A stretch of 59,703 nt of DNA from an uncultured bacterium (GTDB taxonomy: Bacteria > Bacillota > Clostridia > Oscillospirales > Oscillospiraceae), in contig CAMWRX010000008.1 in assembly GCA_947176765.1 (NCBI GenBank), positions 1 to 59,703 of the forward strand, read 5' to 3'. A program made the position numbers and the translations under genes. How positions within the stretch are numbered: the stretch's first letter is position 1; every line of letters starts with the position of its first letter. This document shows positions 43,107-51,313 of the stretch, piece after piece. Below the pieces are notes generated by a model. The model had not been told where the DNA came from. It did no database searches and saw only the letters and a program-made list of their open reading frames with translations.

Positions 43107-43182
43107 GCTGGTATAGCTCAGTCGGTAGAGCAGCTGATTCGTAATCAGCAGGTCGTGTGTTCGAGTCACATTACCAGCTCCA
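43107..43182 (+). tRNA. tRNA-Thr, anticodon CGT, with encoded CCA
   Basis: A complete 76-nt cloverleaf: acceptor GCTGGTA pairs with TACCAGC, D arm with AGCTCAGTCGGTAGAGC, anticodon arm GCTGA-TTCGTAA-TCAGC giving anticodon CGT (reads ACG), variable loop AGGTC, T arm GTGTG-TTCGAGT-CACAT, then T and CCA. It lies 92 nt inside the left end of the element and matches both halves of the disrupted gene outside it. A strong terminator follows directly. Confidence 0.96.
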
Positions 43183-43215
43183 ATCTCCTCGCTTTTATAG
43201 CGAGGAGATTTTTTT
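43183..43215 (+). terminator. Terminator of the replacement tRNA-Thr
   Basis: A perfect 10-bp stem (43183-43192 with 43200-43209) ends in seven T. Its 3' arm holds GAGGAG, which also serves as the ribosome site of the next gene at 43216. Confidence 0.85.
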
Positions 43216-43395
43216 ATGAATAATTTTAATCAAAACACCTATCCCCTGCCCATGGAGAACGCAGAGGCCTCCGTCCGGATGGAGGGCTATGAGGTGACGC
43301 CGGAGATGCGGGAGCAGTGCGAACGCATCCTGCGCGGGGAAGCTACGCTGGCAGACTATCTGAAGCGTCTTGCCAAGGCCGCTGGGAGGGCTTAG
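43216..43395 (+). CDS. VbhA-like antitoxin of the Fic toxin
   Basis: A 59-residue protein. It contains SVRMEG (about residues 19-24), which matches the Fic-inhibiting motif S/T-xxx-E-G/N of VbhA-type antitoxins. After it, VTPEMREQCERILRGEATLADYLKRL (in part) matches the rest of a VbhA domain with its final helices. The Glu of the motif blocks ATP binding in the Fic active site. The start ATG has GAGGAG 7-12 nt upstream, inside the arm of the tRNA terminator hairpin. It ends 4 nt before the fic ATG, the usual antitoxin-first order. Confidence 0.82.
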   Translation: MNNFNQNTYPLPMENAEASVRMEGYEVTPEMREQCERILRGEATLADYLKRLAKAAGRA

Positions 43396-43399
43396 CATC

Positions 43400-43993
43400 A
43401 TGGCATACAGTATTGACCCGATTCAAGATAACTGCTACCCCGGCACCACAGTGCTCATCAACAAGCTGGATATCCGCGACGAGGCCACGCTGAATGAAGC
43501 GGAAGCCCTCGCCACTTTTGTCAACGCCTCCAAGCTGGAACAGAATCCACTTGAAGGCGGTTTTGACTTTGCCCACTACAAGGCCGTCCATCATTTTCTG
43601 TTCTCTGATCTCTATGATTGGGCCGGGCAGATTCGTACAGTGAATATCAGCAAGAAAGGCACCCACTTCTGCTCTGCCGAGGAAATCGAGCAGAGAGCTG
43701 ATCTGATTTTCGGGCGGCTGAAGGCTTGCAACTACTATCGGGGTCTCCCCCACGATGAATTTGTGGAGGAAATCGTTGATTTCTACTGTGCCACCAACGA
43801 ACTGCACCCGTTCCGCGAAGGCAACGGAAGGTCACAGCGGGCATTTCTCACCCAACTGATCCGCAGCGCAGGCTATGACATCAACTGGGCTGGTGTAGAC
43901 GGGGACCTCTTGATGATTGCGACGATTCAAGCCGCGCAAGGGGTGACGGATCTGCTGCGGCAAGTTTTCCACGACGGCATCAAAAACAAATAG
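43400..43993 (+). CDS. Fic-family AMP-transferase toxin
   Basis: A 197-residue class I Fic protein. The active-site motif HPFREGNGRSQR (about residues 135-146) is complete, with the catalytic His and the anion-binding GNGR. The flap region LYDWAGQIRTVNISK is upstream of it. Such toxins, when free of antitoxin, transfer AMP (or other nucleotides) to proteins such as DNA gyrase and topoisomerase IV and stop growth. The preceding VbhA-like gene supplies the inhibitory motif in trans. It is followed by hsdM only 35 nt downstream, so the toxin pair and the restriction system may share a transcript. Confidence 0.92.
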   Translation: MAYSIDPIQDNCYPGTTVLINKLDIRDEATLNEAEALATFVNASKLEQNPLEGGFDFAHYKAVHHFLFSDLYDWAGQIRTVNISKKGTHFCSAEEIEQRADLIFGRLKACNYYRGLPHDEFVEEIVDFYCATNELHPFREGNGRSQRAFLTQLIRSAGYDINWAGVDGDLLMIATIQAAQGVTDLLRQVFHDGIKNK

Positions 43994-44028
43994 CCATTCA
44001 CTATAGAAATAGAGAGGAAGCAGCTGGC

Positions 44029-45525
44029 ATGATTACAGGCGAACTGAAAAACAGAATCAACAGCCTTTGGGAGATTTTCTGGACCGGCGGCATTACCAAT
44101 CCGCTGGACGTGGTGGAGCAGATGACCTACCTTATGTTCATCCACGACCTGGATGAGACGGACAACCTCCGAGCCCGGGAGAGCGTCATGTTGGGGCTCC
44201 CCTACCAGAGCATTTTCGGGTCGGAAGTGCGCATTGGTGAGCGCACTGTTCCCGGAAACCAACTTAAGTGGTTGGTGTTTCACGACTTCCCCGCCGAAAA
44301 AATGTACTCCGTCATGCAGGAGCAGGTGTTTCCTTTCATCAAGAACCTCCACGGGGACAAGGCCAGCGCTTACGCCAAGTACATGGACGACGCCATTTTC
44401 AAAATTCCCACGCCGTTGATGCTGGACAAGGTGGTCACGGCGCTGGATGGCATCTATGAGCAGATGGCCCAGGTACGGGAGGGCGACGTTCGGGGCGACG
44501 TGTACGAGTTCCTGCTGTCCAAAATTGCCACCGCCGGGGTCAACGGCCAGTTCCGCACCCCGCGGCACATCATCAAAATGATGGTGGAGCTCATGGCCCC
44601 CGGCCCGGACGAGGTGATCTGCGACCCGGCCTGCGGCACATCGGGCTTCCTGGTGGCAGCTGGGGAGTACCTCAAGGAGCACCGCAAGCAGGAGGTCTTT
44701 TTTGACCGGCAGAAAAAGGACCACTACATGAACCATATGTTTTACGGCTTCGACATGGACCGCACCATGCTGCGTATCGGGGCAATGAACATGATGACCC
44801 ACGGGGTGGAAAATCCGTTCATCGAGTACCGGGACAGCCTGTCCGACCAGAACCCGGACCGGGAGAAATACTCCCTGATCCTGGCCAATCCGCCCTTTAA
44901 GGGCAGTCTGGACGCGGATATCGTGTCCACCGACCTGCTGAAACTGTGCAAGACGAAAAAGACGGAGCTTTTGTTCCTGGCGCTGTTCCTGCGGATGCTC
45001 AAAGTGGGAGGGCGATGCGCCTGCATCGTGCCGGACGGTGTGCTGTTCGGCTCGTCCAAGGCCCACAAGGACATCCGGCGGGAGCTGGTGGACAACAACC
45101 GGCTGGAGGCGGTGATCTCCATGCCCTCCGGGGTATTCAAGCCCTACGCTGGGGTGTCCACCGGGGTGCTGGTGTTCACCAAGACCGGCCACGGCGGCAC
45201 GGACAAGGTGTGGTTCTACGATATGCGGGCCGACGGGTTCAGCCTGGACGACAAGCGCTCCCCCGTGGCGGACAACGACATCCCGGACATCGTGGCCCGG
45301 TTCCACGACTTGGCGGCGGAGGAGAGTCGGGCGCGCACAGAGCAGTCCTTCCTGGTGCCCCGGGAGGAAATCGTGGAAAACGGGTACGATCTGTCCATCA
45401 ACAAGTACAAGAAAACGGAGTATGTGCCGGTGGAGTATCCGCCCACCAGCGAGATTTTTGCGGAGCTGCGGGCGCTGGAGGCAGAGATTCAGAAAGGGCT
45501 GGAGGAACTGGAGGGGATGGTGTGA
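44029..45525 (+). CDS. hsdM: Type I restriction-modification methyltransferase subunit
   Basis: A 498-residue N6-adenine methylase subunit that works with HsdS to methylate the recognition site. The N-terminal HsdM_N domain (WEIFWTGGITNPLDVVEQMTY in part) is followed by the methylase with motif I DPACGTSGFLVAA and motif IV LANPPF. TPRHIIKMMVELMAP precedes motif I, as usual. GC content is high as in the host. The stop overlaps the hsdS start (TGATG), with GGAGGGG upstream, so the next gene is translationally coupled. Confidence 0.95.
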   Translation: MITGELKNRINSLWEIFWTGGITNPLDVVEQMTYLMFIHDLDETDNLRARESVMLGLPYQSIFGSEVRIGERTVPGNQLKWLVFHDFPAEKMYSVMQEQVFPFIKNLHGDKASAYAKYMDDAIFKIPTPLMLDKVVTALDGIYEQMAQVREGDVRGDVYEFLLSKIATAGVNGQFRTPRHIIKMMVELMAPGPDEVICDPACGTSGFLVAAGEYLKEHRKQEVFFDRQKKDHYMNHMFYGFDMDRTMLRIGAMNMMTHGVENPFIEYRDSLSDQNPDREKYSLILANPPFKGSLDADIVSTDLLKLCKTKKTELLFLALFLRMLKVGGRCACIVPDGVLFGSSKAHKDIRRELVDNNRLEAVISMPSGVFKPYAGVSTGVLVFTKTGHGGTDKVWFYDMRADGFSLDDKRSPVADNDIPDIVARFHDLAAEESRARTEQSFLVPREEIVENGYDLSINKYKKTEYVPVEYPPTSEIFAELRALEAEIQKGLEELEGMV

Positions 45526-46616
45526 TGGCAAAATTTTTAGATATTTTTGTAGATGTCACAAAAGATGGTTGTAAAATCCCCAAAGAAAATTATTTAGACC
45601 ATGGGACATATCCAATTATAGATCAGGGTCAGGAATATATTGCTGGCTTTTCAGATGAATCAGAGGGACTGTATGAAAATGTTCCCGCCATAATTTTTGG
45701 TGACCACACAAGGATTATAAAATATGTTGATAAACCATGTTTCCTTGGTGCAGACGGGGTAAAACTGCTGAAAGCCAAAGAGCCTAACTCAAATTATAAA
45801 TATCTGTACTATGCTCTTTGTCATGCAAAAATACCAAATACAGGCTATAACCGACATTTTAAGTGGCTCAAAGAAATTGATATCAGACTTCCAAGCAAAG
45901 ATGAGCAACAGCATATTGTTGAGATACTGGATAAGATAAGTGACTTGATTTCTCTTCGCAAACAACAGCTTGCCAAACTGGACGAACTGGTCAAAGCGCG
46001 GTTTGTGGAGATGTTTGGAACATTTCCTGCCAATCCAAAGAACTGGGAAACCTGTAAGATACGGGACGTTGTTGTGGATGTTCGATATGGGACAAGCCGC
46101 CCCGCAGTTGAGAATGGTGAGTACCCTTATCTTAGAATGAACAACATTACATATAGTGGTGAATTGGATTTATCGGATATCAAGAAAATAGACGTACCAG
46201 AAAACGAACTGCCAAAATGCACTGTAAGACGTGGTGATGTTCTTTTTAATCGAACAAATAGTAAGGAATTAGTAGGAAAAACCTGTGTCTATAACAGGGA
46301 TGAAATGATGGTACTGGCAGGATTTGTTATTAGAATTCGCGTTAATAACTACATATTGCCAGATTTTCTTTCTTCATTTTTAAATGCTGATTTCTCTAAA
46401 CAAATGCTTTATGGTATGTGCAAGGCCGCCATTGGACAAGCCAATATCAACGCACAAGAAATGCAGAGCATAGCACTGTATTTACCTCCACTTGCACTTC
46501 AACAGGAATTTGTCAAATTAAGGGAACAAATTGGTCAGAAAAAGTTGACAATCCAACAGAGCTTGGATAAACTGGAAGTGCTGAAAAAATCGTTGATGCA
46601 GGAATATTTTGGGTGA
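45525..46616 (+). CDS. hsdS: Type I restriction-modification specificity subunit
   Basis: A 363-residue protein with two target-recognition domains (about residues 1-130 and 175-330), each followed by a conserved helix: LPSKDEQQHIVEILDKISDLISLRKQQLAKLDELV in part, and LPPLALQQEFVKLREQI. The second domain has RYGTSRPAVENGEYPYLRMNNI in part, typical of HsdS. It sets the DNA sequence recognised by the whole complex. Sequence is strongly AT-rich compared with hsdM and hsdR, meaning that it was exchanged with another source. The first domain is short and starts almost at the N-terminus. Confidence 0.93.
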   Translation: MAKFLDIFVDVTKDGCKIPKENYLDHGTYPIIDQGQEYIAGFSDESEGLYENVPAIIFGDHTRIIKYVDKPCFLGADGVKLLKAKEPNSNYKYLYYALCHAKIPNTGYNRHFKWLKEIDIRLPSKDEQQHIVEILDKISDLISLRKQQLAKLDELVKARFVEMFGTFPANPKNWETCKIRDVVVDVRYGTSRPAVENGEYPYLRMNNITYSGELDLSDIKKIDVPENELPKCTVRRGDVLFNRTNSKELVGKTCVYNRDEMMVLAGFVIRIRVNNYILPDFLSSFLNADFSKQMLYGMCKAAIGQANINAQEMQSIALYLPPLALQQEFVKLREQIGQKKLTIQQSLDKLEVLKKSLMQEYFG

Positions 46617-46626
46617 GGTTTAAATC

Positions 46627-47430
46627 ATGCAGTATACACAAAACTTTGTAGCGTTTGTTGATATCCTTGGTTTTAGTAGTTATGTTTCCAAAGAAGAAAA
46701 TGCGGCCAAAACTCAAGATTTGTTTACCTTTGTGGAAAAATTTCGCTTTTTCTATAATACGTCCCCAAAATTAGATACAAAAGTTTCCTTTTTTTCAGAC
46801 AGTATTGTGATTACATCGTCTAACATAGAATCAATAATTATTGCAATTTATATTGCGGAAAGCTATTTGCAAAAAAACCTTGGCTTATTATTTCGCGGTG
46901 GAATATGCCATGGGAAATATTATCACGATAACAATGTTACATTTGGCCCCGCCGTGGTTTCAGCATATAGGCTCGAAAAACAGGCTATTTATTCAAGAAT
47001 AATTATTGAGAAAGAAATTTGCTCGCAGTTACAACAAGAATTGTTTCTTTTTAGAGACATTGACGGGTACGTTTGCTGCAATCCCTATGCAATGATTTTA
47101 GACGAAAATGTTGCTTATGGTCCCGATGGCCCGGTATATCCGAATGGAAATATCACAGGACTTATTATAGCTTCTTTTAAACGTCATAGAGATGAGCTGA
47201 TACAACAAATACAACAATACAAAGGTACTCCTGTGGTAGATAAGTATCTGTGGCGAATCAGACCTTTTAATTATACATGTAATTTAATTGCCAATATGGC
47301 TTGCGGCGAGATTTTATTTGAAAGAATTGGCTATGCCGTCAGCGAAGAACTGAAAACTGGGCTTAAGGCGTTAGCAATAACAGGGAGTGACTTCGATTCA
47401 TATTTGTTTTTGACTGAGGTGATCCCATGA
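46627..47430 (+). CDS. Nucleotide cyclase-like protein between hsdS and hsdR
   Basis: A 267-residue protein that resembles the class III nucleotide cyclase fold. FVAFVDILGFSSY matches the start of a cyclase domain with the first metal Asp (about residue 11); VSFFSDSIVI places a second Asp where cyclases have theirs; LLFRGGICHGKYY matches the R-x-G-I-x-x-G stretch; GPAVVSAYRLEKQA matches the end, but the usual Asn is replaced by Val while Arg stays. So metal binding looks possible, while catalysis is doubtful. AT-rich like hsdS. It overlaps the hsdR start by 4 nt (ATGA), so it is made with the restriction subunit. No effector gene of the Pycsar or CBASS kind is nearby. Function unknown. Confidence 0.65.
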   Translation: MQYTQNFVAFVDILGFSSYVSKEENAAKTQDLFTFVEKFRFFYNTSPKLDTKVSFFSDSIVITSSNIESIIIAIYIAESYLQKNLGLLFRGGICHGKYYHDNNVTFGPAVVSAYRLEKQAIYSRIIIEKEICSQLQQELFLFRDIDGYVCCNPYAMILDENVAYGPDGPVYPNGNITGLIIASFKRHRDELIQQIQQYKGTPVVDKYLWRIRPFNYTCNLIANMACGEILFERIGYAVSEELKTGLKALAITGSDFDSYLFLTEVIP

Positions 47431-50400
47431 CCAACTTCTCCTTCCTCCTCTCCGACCCCCAATTTACCCCCTTCGCCCAAGCGGCGGTGGCGGCGGAAAA
47501 AATCTACCAGATCGACCCCGCCGCCTGCATCCTGTCCTGCCGCCGGGCCATGGAAGCCGCCGTCAAATGGATGTACTCCGTGGACGGCAGCCTCACCCTG
47601 CCCTTCGACGACCGGCTTGCGTCGCTCATGGACGGCGGGGACTTCCGGGATATCGTGGGGAAGGACGTCTGGCAGAGGATGAAGCTGGTCCGGGTGTTGG
47701 GCAACCAGGCCGCCCACGGTGGCAAAAAGCTCACCCGGGAGCAGGCGGCGCTGTGCCTGGAAAACCTCTACATATTCCTGGACCAGGTGGCCTATTTCTA
47801 CGCCAAGGACTACACCGAGGGGAAGTTTGACCCCTCCCTGCTGGACGCCAAGCCCGAGCCCGCCCCAGCCCCCGTGCCGGACGTGGAGTTGGAGCGGCTG
47901 ATGGAGGAAAACCGCGCCCTGCGCGCCCAGCTCACCGCCCGCCGGGAGGAGCAGCAGCCCACCTACGTCCCCAAGCCCCTGGAGCTCACCGAGTACCAGA
48001 CCCGGAAGATCTACATCGACGCCATGCTGGCCGACGCGGGCTGGACCGAGGGGAAGGACTGGCTCAGCGAGGTGGAACTGCCCGGTATGCCCAACAAGTC
48101 CGGGGTGGGCTATGCGGATTACGTGCTCTACGGCGACAACGGGAAGCCCCTGGCGGTGCTGGAGGCCAAGCGCACCTGTGTGGACGTGTCCAAGGGCCGC
48201 CAGCAGGCCAAGCTGTACGCCGATATTTTGGAGAAAAAGTATGGCCGCCGCCCGGTGGTGTTCCTGTCCAACGGCTTCGACACCCGCATCGACGATGGGC
48301 GCTACCCGGAGCGGAAAGTGGCCACGATCTACTCCAAGCGGGATCTGGAAAAGTGGTTCAATTTGCAGACTATGCGGACAAGCCTGAAAAACTTGACGGT
48401 GCGCAAAAATATCGCTGGGCGTTACTACCAGGAAGGGGCCGTCAAAGCGGTGTGCGACAGCTTCGACCGCAAAAACCGCCGCAAGGCCCTGCTGGTCATG
48501 GCCACCGGCTCTGGCAAAACCCGGACAGTGATTGCCCTGTGCGACGTGCTGCTCCGCCACGGCTGGGTGAAGAATATCCTGTTCCTGGCCGATCGGAACT
48601 CGCTGGTCACCCAGGCCAAGCGCAGCTTTGTCAATCTGCTGCCAGACCTGTCGGTGACCAACCTGTGCGAGGAAAAGGACAACTACACCGCCCACTGTGT
48701 GTTTTCCACCTACCAGACCATGATGAACTGCATCGACGCGGTGCAGGACGAAGCGGGAAAGCTGTTTACCTGCGGGCACTTTGATTTGGTGATCTGCGAC
48801 GAGGCCCACCGCTCCATCTACAACAAGTACCGGGACATTTTCACCTACTTTGACGCGCCGCTGGTGGGTCTTACCGCCACACCCAAGGACGAGATCGACA
48901 AGAACACCTACGAGGTATTTGAGCTGGAGAGCGGAGTGCCAACCTATGGCTACGAATTGGCCCAGGCGGTGACGGACGGTTTTCTGGTGGACTTTCTCTC
49001 TGTAGAAACGAAGCTCAAATTTCTGGAGCAGGGTATTGTCTATGACGAGCTGTCCGACGAGGACAAGGCTGTTTACGAGGACACCTTTGGCCGGGACGGC
49101 GAGACGCCGGACAGCATTTCCTCCTCCGCGCTGAACGAGTGGGTGTTCAATGAGGACACTATCCGGGAAGTTCTCCACATCCTCATGACCAATGGGTTGA
49201 AAATCGACTATGGCACTAAGCTGGGCAAGACGATCATCTTTGCCAAGAATCACGCCCATGCGGAAAAAATTTATGAGGTATTCGGGAAGTCCTATCCCGA
49301 GCTGCCGGGCTATGCCAAGGTTATCGACAACTACACGAATTACGCCCAGAGCGCCATCGACGAGTTCTCCGAGGCGAAAAAGCTGCCACAGATTGCTATC
49401 TCTGTGGATATGCTGGATACCGGCATAGACGTGCCCGAGGTGCTGAATCTGGTTTTCTTCAAGAAAGTCATGAGCAAAGCGAAGTTCTGGCAGATGATTG
49501 GGCGCGGCACCCGGCTGTGCCCCGGATTGATCGACGGCGAGGATAAAGAGAAGTTCTACATCTTTGACTTCTGCGGGAACTTTGAGTTTTTCCGGATGAA
49601 CAAAGGCAAACCCACCGCCAACCAAACAACGCTTCAGGGTGCGCTGTTCAAGCTGAAGGCCCAGATGGCGTTCCAGCTTCAAGATTTGGCCTATCAGACA
49701 GAAGAACTGGTCGCCTTCCGTCAGCAACTGGTGTCCGCCATGGTGTGTAAGGCAAAAGAACTTAACAGAGAAAATTTTGCCGTGCGCCAGCATTTGAAGT
49801 ATGTGGAGCGGTTCTCTGCACCGGAAAACTATGTCGCCCTCAGCTATGAGGACACGTTGAACATAGAAACAGAACTGGTTCCGCTGATCCTTCCCGACGA
49901 GGACGACGCCAAGGCCCTGCGGTTCGACGCGCTGATGTACGGCATTGAGTTGGCGGTCTTGGCGGGCAGGCCATACTCCCGCGCTAAACGGGATTTGCTC
50001 CAAAAGGTGAGCGGCATCGCAGGCGTGGCCAATATCCCGGAGATCCAGGCTCAGTCTGAACTGATCGAAAAGATCCTGCATACCGATTACTTGGAAAGCG
50101 CGGGAATCAGTGAATTTGAGCACATCCGTGAGTGCCTGCGGGATCTGGTCAAATACATTCCCCGGGAACGGGCCACATACAATACCAATTTCGATGACGA
50201 AATCCTGTCCATGGACTGGAAGGAATCGGAACTGGAAAATGACGATCTGAAAAACTACAAGGCTAAGGCGGAGTTCTACGTGCGCCAGCACCAGGACGAG
50301 GCTGTCATTTCCAAGCTGCGGGGTAATGTTCCGCTGACTGCCGAGGATGTGAATGCCCTGGAGCACATCCTCTGGAGTGAGGTGGGCACCCAGCAGGAGT

Positions 50401-50720
50401 ATGAGGAGGAATACGGCCAGAAGCCGTTGGGCGAGTTTGTGCGGGAAATTGTCGGACTGGATATGAACGCGGCAAAGCTGGCCTTTGCAGACTATCTCGA
50501 GAACGCTAATCTGGACAGCAGACAGATTTATTTTGTCAATCAAATCGTGGAGTACATCGTCCGCAATGGTATGATGAAGGATCTGTCTGTGCTTCAAGAA
50601 GCCCCGTTCACTGACCAGGGCAGTGTGGTGGAGGTGTTTACCGACCTGTCCGTCTGGCTTGGCATCCGCGCGGTGATTGAGGGCATCAATGCCAATGCGC
50701 TGGGCGCAAAAAAAGTGTAG
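47427..50720 (+). CDS. hsdR: Type I restriction enzyme endonuclease/translocase subunit
   Basis: A 1097-residue motor-nuclease. An N-terminal DUF4145 region (about 1-130) is followed by a coiled linker and the HSDR_N nuclease domain with GYADYVLYGDNGKPLAVLEAKR in part (PD-(D/E)xK: Asp, Glu-x-Lys). The SF2 helicase part has ATGSGKTRT (Walker A, about residue 357), DEAHRS, LTATPKDEID and MIGRGTRL. The C-terminal EcoEI_R_C-like part follows from about residue 780. It uses ATP to pull DNA past the bound complex and cuts unmethylated DNA. The ATG overlaps the preceding gene. Confidence 0.95.
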   Translation: MTNFSFLLSDPQFTPFAQAAVAAEKIYQIDPAACILSCRRAMEAAVKWMYSVDGSLTLPFDDRLASLMDGGDFRDIVGKDVWQRMKLVRVLGNQAAHGGKKLTREQAALCLENLYIFLDQVAYFYAKDYTEGKFDPSLLDAKPEPAPAPVPDVELERLMEENRALRAQLTARREEQQPTYVPKPLELTEYQTRKIYIDAMLADAGWTEGKDWLSEVELPGMPNKSGVGYADYVLYGDNGKPLAVLEAKRTCVDVSKGRQQAKLYADILEKKYGRRPVVFLSNGFDTRIDDGRYPERKVATIYSKRDLEKWFNLQTMRTSLKNLTVRKNIAGRYYQEGAVKAVCDSFDRKNRRKALLVMATGSGKTRTVIALCDVLLRHGWVKNILFLADRNSLVTQAKRSFVNLLPDLSVTNLCEEKDNYTAHCVFSTYQTMMNCIDAVQDEAGKLFTCGHFDLVICDEAHRSIYNKYRDIFTYFDAPLVGLTATPKDEIDKNTYEVFELESGVPTYGYELAQAVTDGFLVDFLSVETKLKFLEQGIVYDELSDEDKAVYEDTFGRDGETPDSISSSALNEWVFNEDTIREVLHILMTNGLKIDYGTKLGKTIIFAKNHAHAEKIYEVFGKSYPELPGYAKVIDNYTNYAQSAIDEFSEAKKLPQIAISVDMLDTGIDVPEVLNLVFFKKVMSKAKFWQMIGRGTRLCPGLIDGEDKEKFYIFDFCGNFEFFRMNKGKPTANQTTLQGALFKLKAQMAFQLQDLAYQTEELVAFRQQLVSAMVCKAKELNRENFAVRQHLKYVERFSAPENYVALSYEDTLNIETELVPLILPDEDDAKALRFDALMYGIELAVLAGRPYSRAKRDLLQKVSGIAGVANIPEIQAQSELIEKILHTDYLESAGISEFEHIRECLRDLVKYIPRERATYNTNFDDEILSMDWKESELENDDLKNYKAKAEFYVRQHQDEAVISKLRGNVPLTAEDVNALEHILWSEVGTQQEYEEEYGQKPLGEFVREIVGLDMNAAKLAFADYLENANLDSRQIYFVNQIVEYIVRNGMMKDLSVLQEAPFTDQGSVVEVFTDLSVWLGIRAVIEGINANALGAKKV

Positions 50721-50771
50721 CTATTTCCGTCGGGCTGTGCTATTGTGTCTTGCTGACAGGAGGCGAGACAC

Positions 50772-51059
50772 ATGAACGAAACACTAAAAACGCTCTATGA
50801 CCGATTCTATACTCCCCTGCCCATACCCGATGCCCGTCAGGAGATTGAAGATGCCCATCACCAGCTTATCCAGCGGTTGGGCAAATCGGATCGAAAGCTG
50901 GTGCTGCGTATCATTGATGCGAAAGACCACATCGCAGCGGAGCAATCTATTGACAGTTTCATCTGCGGCTTTGAGTTGGCGTGGAAACTGTCCTCTGAAT
51001 TGAATTCGTTCGACGAGAGCCGTCCGGCCGACAGGGTCGGGCGGCTTTCTCCAAAATAA
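50772..51059 (+). CDS. DUF6809-like small protein of mobile elements
   Basis: A 95-residue helical protein: MNETLKTLYDRFYTPLPIPDARQEIEDAH (in part), HHQLIQRLGKSDRKLVLRIIDAKDHIAAE and SIDSFICGFELAWKLSSELN. Similar proteins are common on Clostridia conjugative elements of the Tn1549 kind and are often called DUF6809. The role is unknown. ACAGGAGG precedes the ATG. It lies just after hsdR and marks the shift from restriction cargo to element backbone genes. Confidence 0.75.
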   Translation: MNETLKTLYDRFYTPLPIPDARQEIEDAHHQLIQRLGKSDRKLVLRIIDAKDHIAAEQSIDSFICGFELAWKLSSELNSFDESRPADRVGRLSPK

Positions 51060-51091
51060 TTTCTCTGTCTATTTTTGTCGAACATTTTTTC

Positions 51092-51120
51092 GTGACAAAT
51101 TCTGTCGACAGGAATATAAT
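51092..51120 (+). promoter_or_regulatory. Promoter before the sigma-like gene
   Basis: GTGACA (51092-51097) and TATAAT (51115-51120) are 17 nt apart. A single TGTCGAA lies upstream at 51076-51082. Confidence 0.6.
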
Positions 51121-51158
51121 ATCAAGTAGGCGGAAGCCAATATCTGCAGCTTTCCGGT

Positions 51159-51226
51159 GAGGTTCACACCGATGTGTGACCTCTGACATTCATGGGCCGT
51201 ACAGGGCATATGGACCCTGCTGTACG
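51159..51226 (+). promoter_or_regulatory. Structured leader with two hairpins
   Basis: Between the promoter and the sigma-like gene are two hairpins: 51159-51183 (stem with a 1-nt bulge, loop CGAT) and 51198-51226 (outer CGTACA/TGTACG, inner GGG/CCC). No long reading frame lies here. This leader is typical of mobile-element sigma-like genes, but its role is unknown. Confidence 0.5.
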
Positions 51227-51313
51227 ATGAGATATCCATGAGTGTTCCACAGTATTTGGCGCTGTGCCGGCAGCGCGGGTGTGCGCCTTTTCGTGTAAGC
51301 GGAAAGGACGTCT

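Noticed and set aside
42967-43182. Two tandem functional tRNA-Thr genes
   Set aside because: The first copy ends after 48 nt in the variable loop and cannot fold; only the second is complete.
44946-45524. Upstream extension of the hsdS frame
   Set aside because: It overlaps hsdM in another frame; the ATG at 45525 has a ribosome site and begins a normal HsdS.
46627-47430. A complete Pycsar or CBASS defence system
   Set aside because: No effector (TM or TIR protein, nuclease or phospholipase) adjoins the cyclase-like gene, and the catalytic Asn is replaced.
47331-50597. 1088-codon minus-strand frame
   Set aside because: It is the complement of hsdR, whose motifs are unmistakable; the frame exists because of GC-biased third positions.
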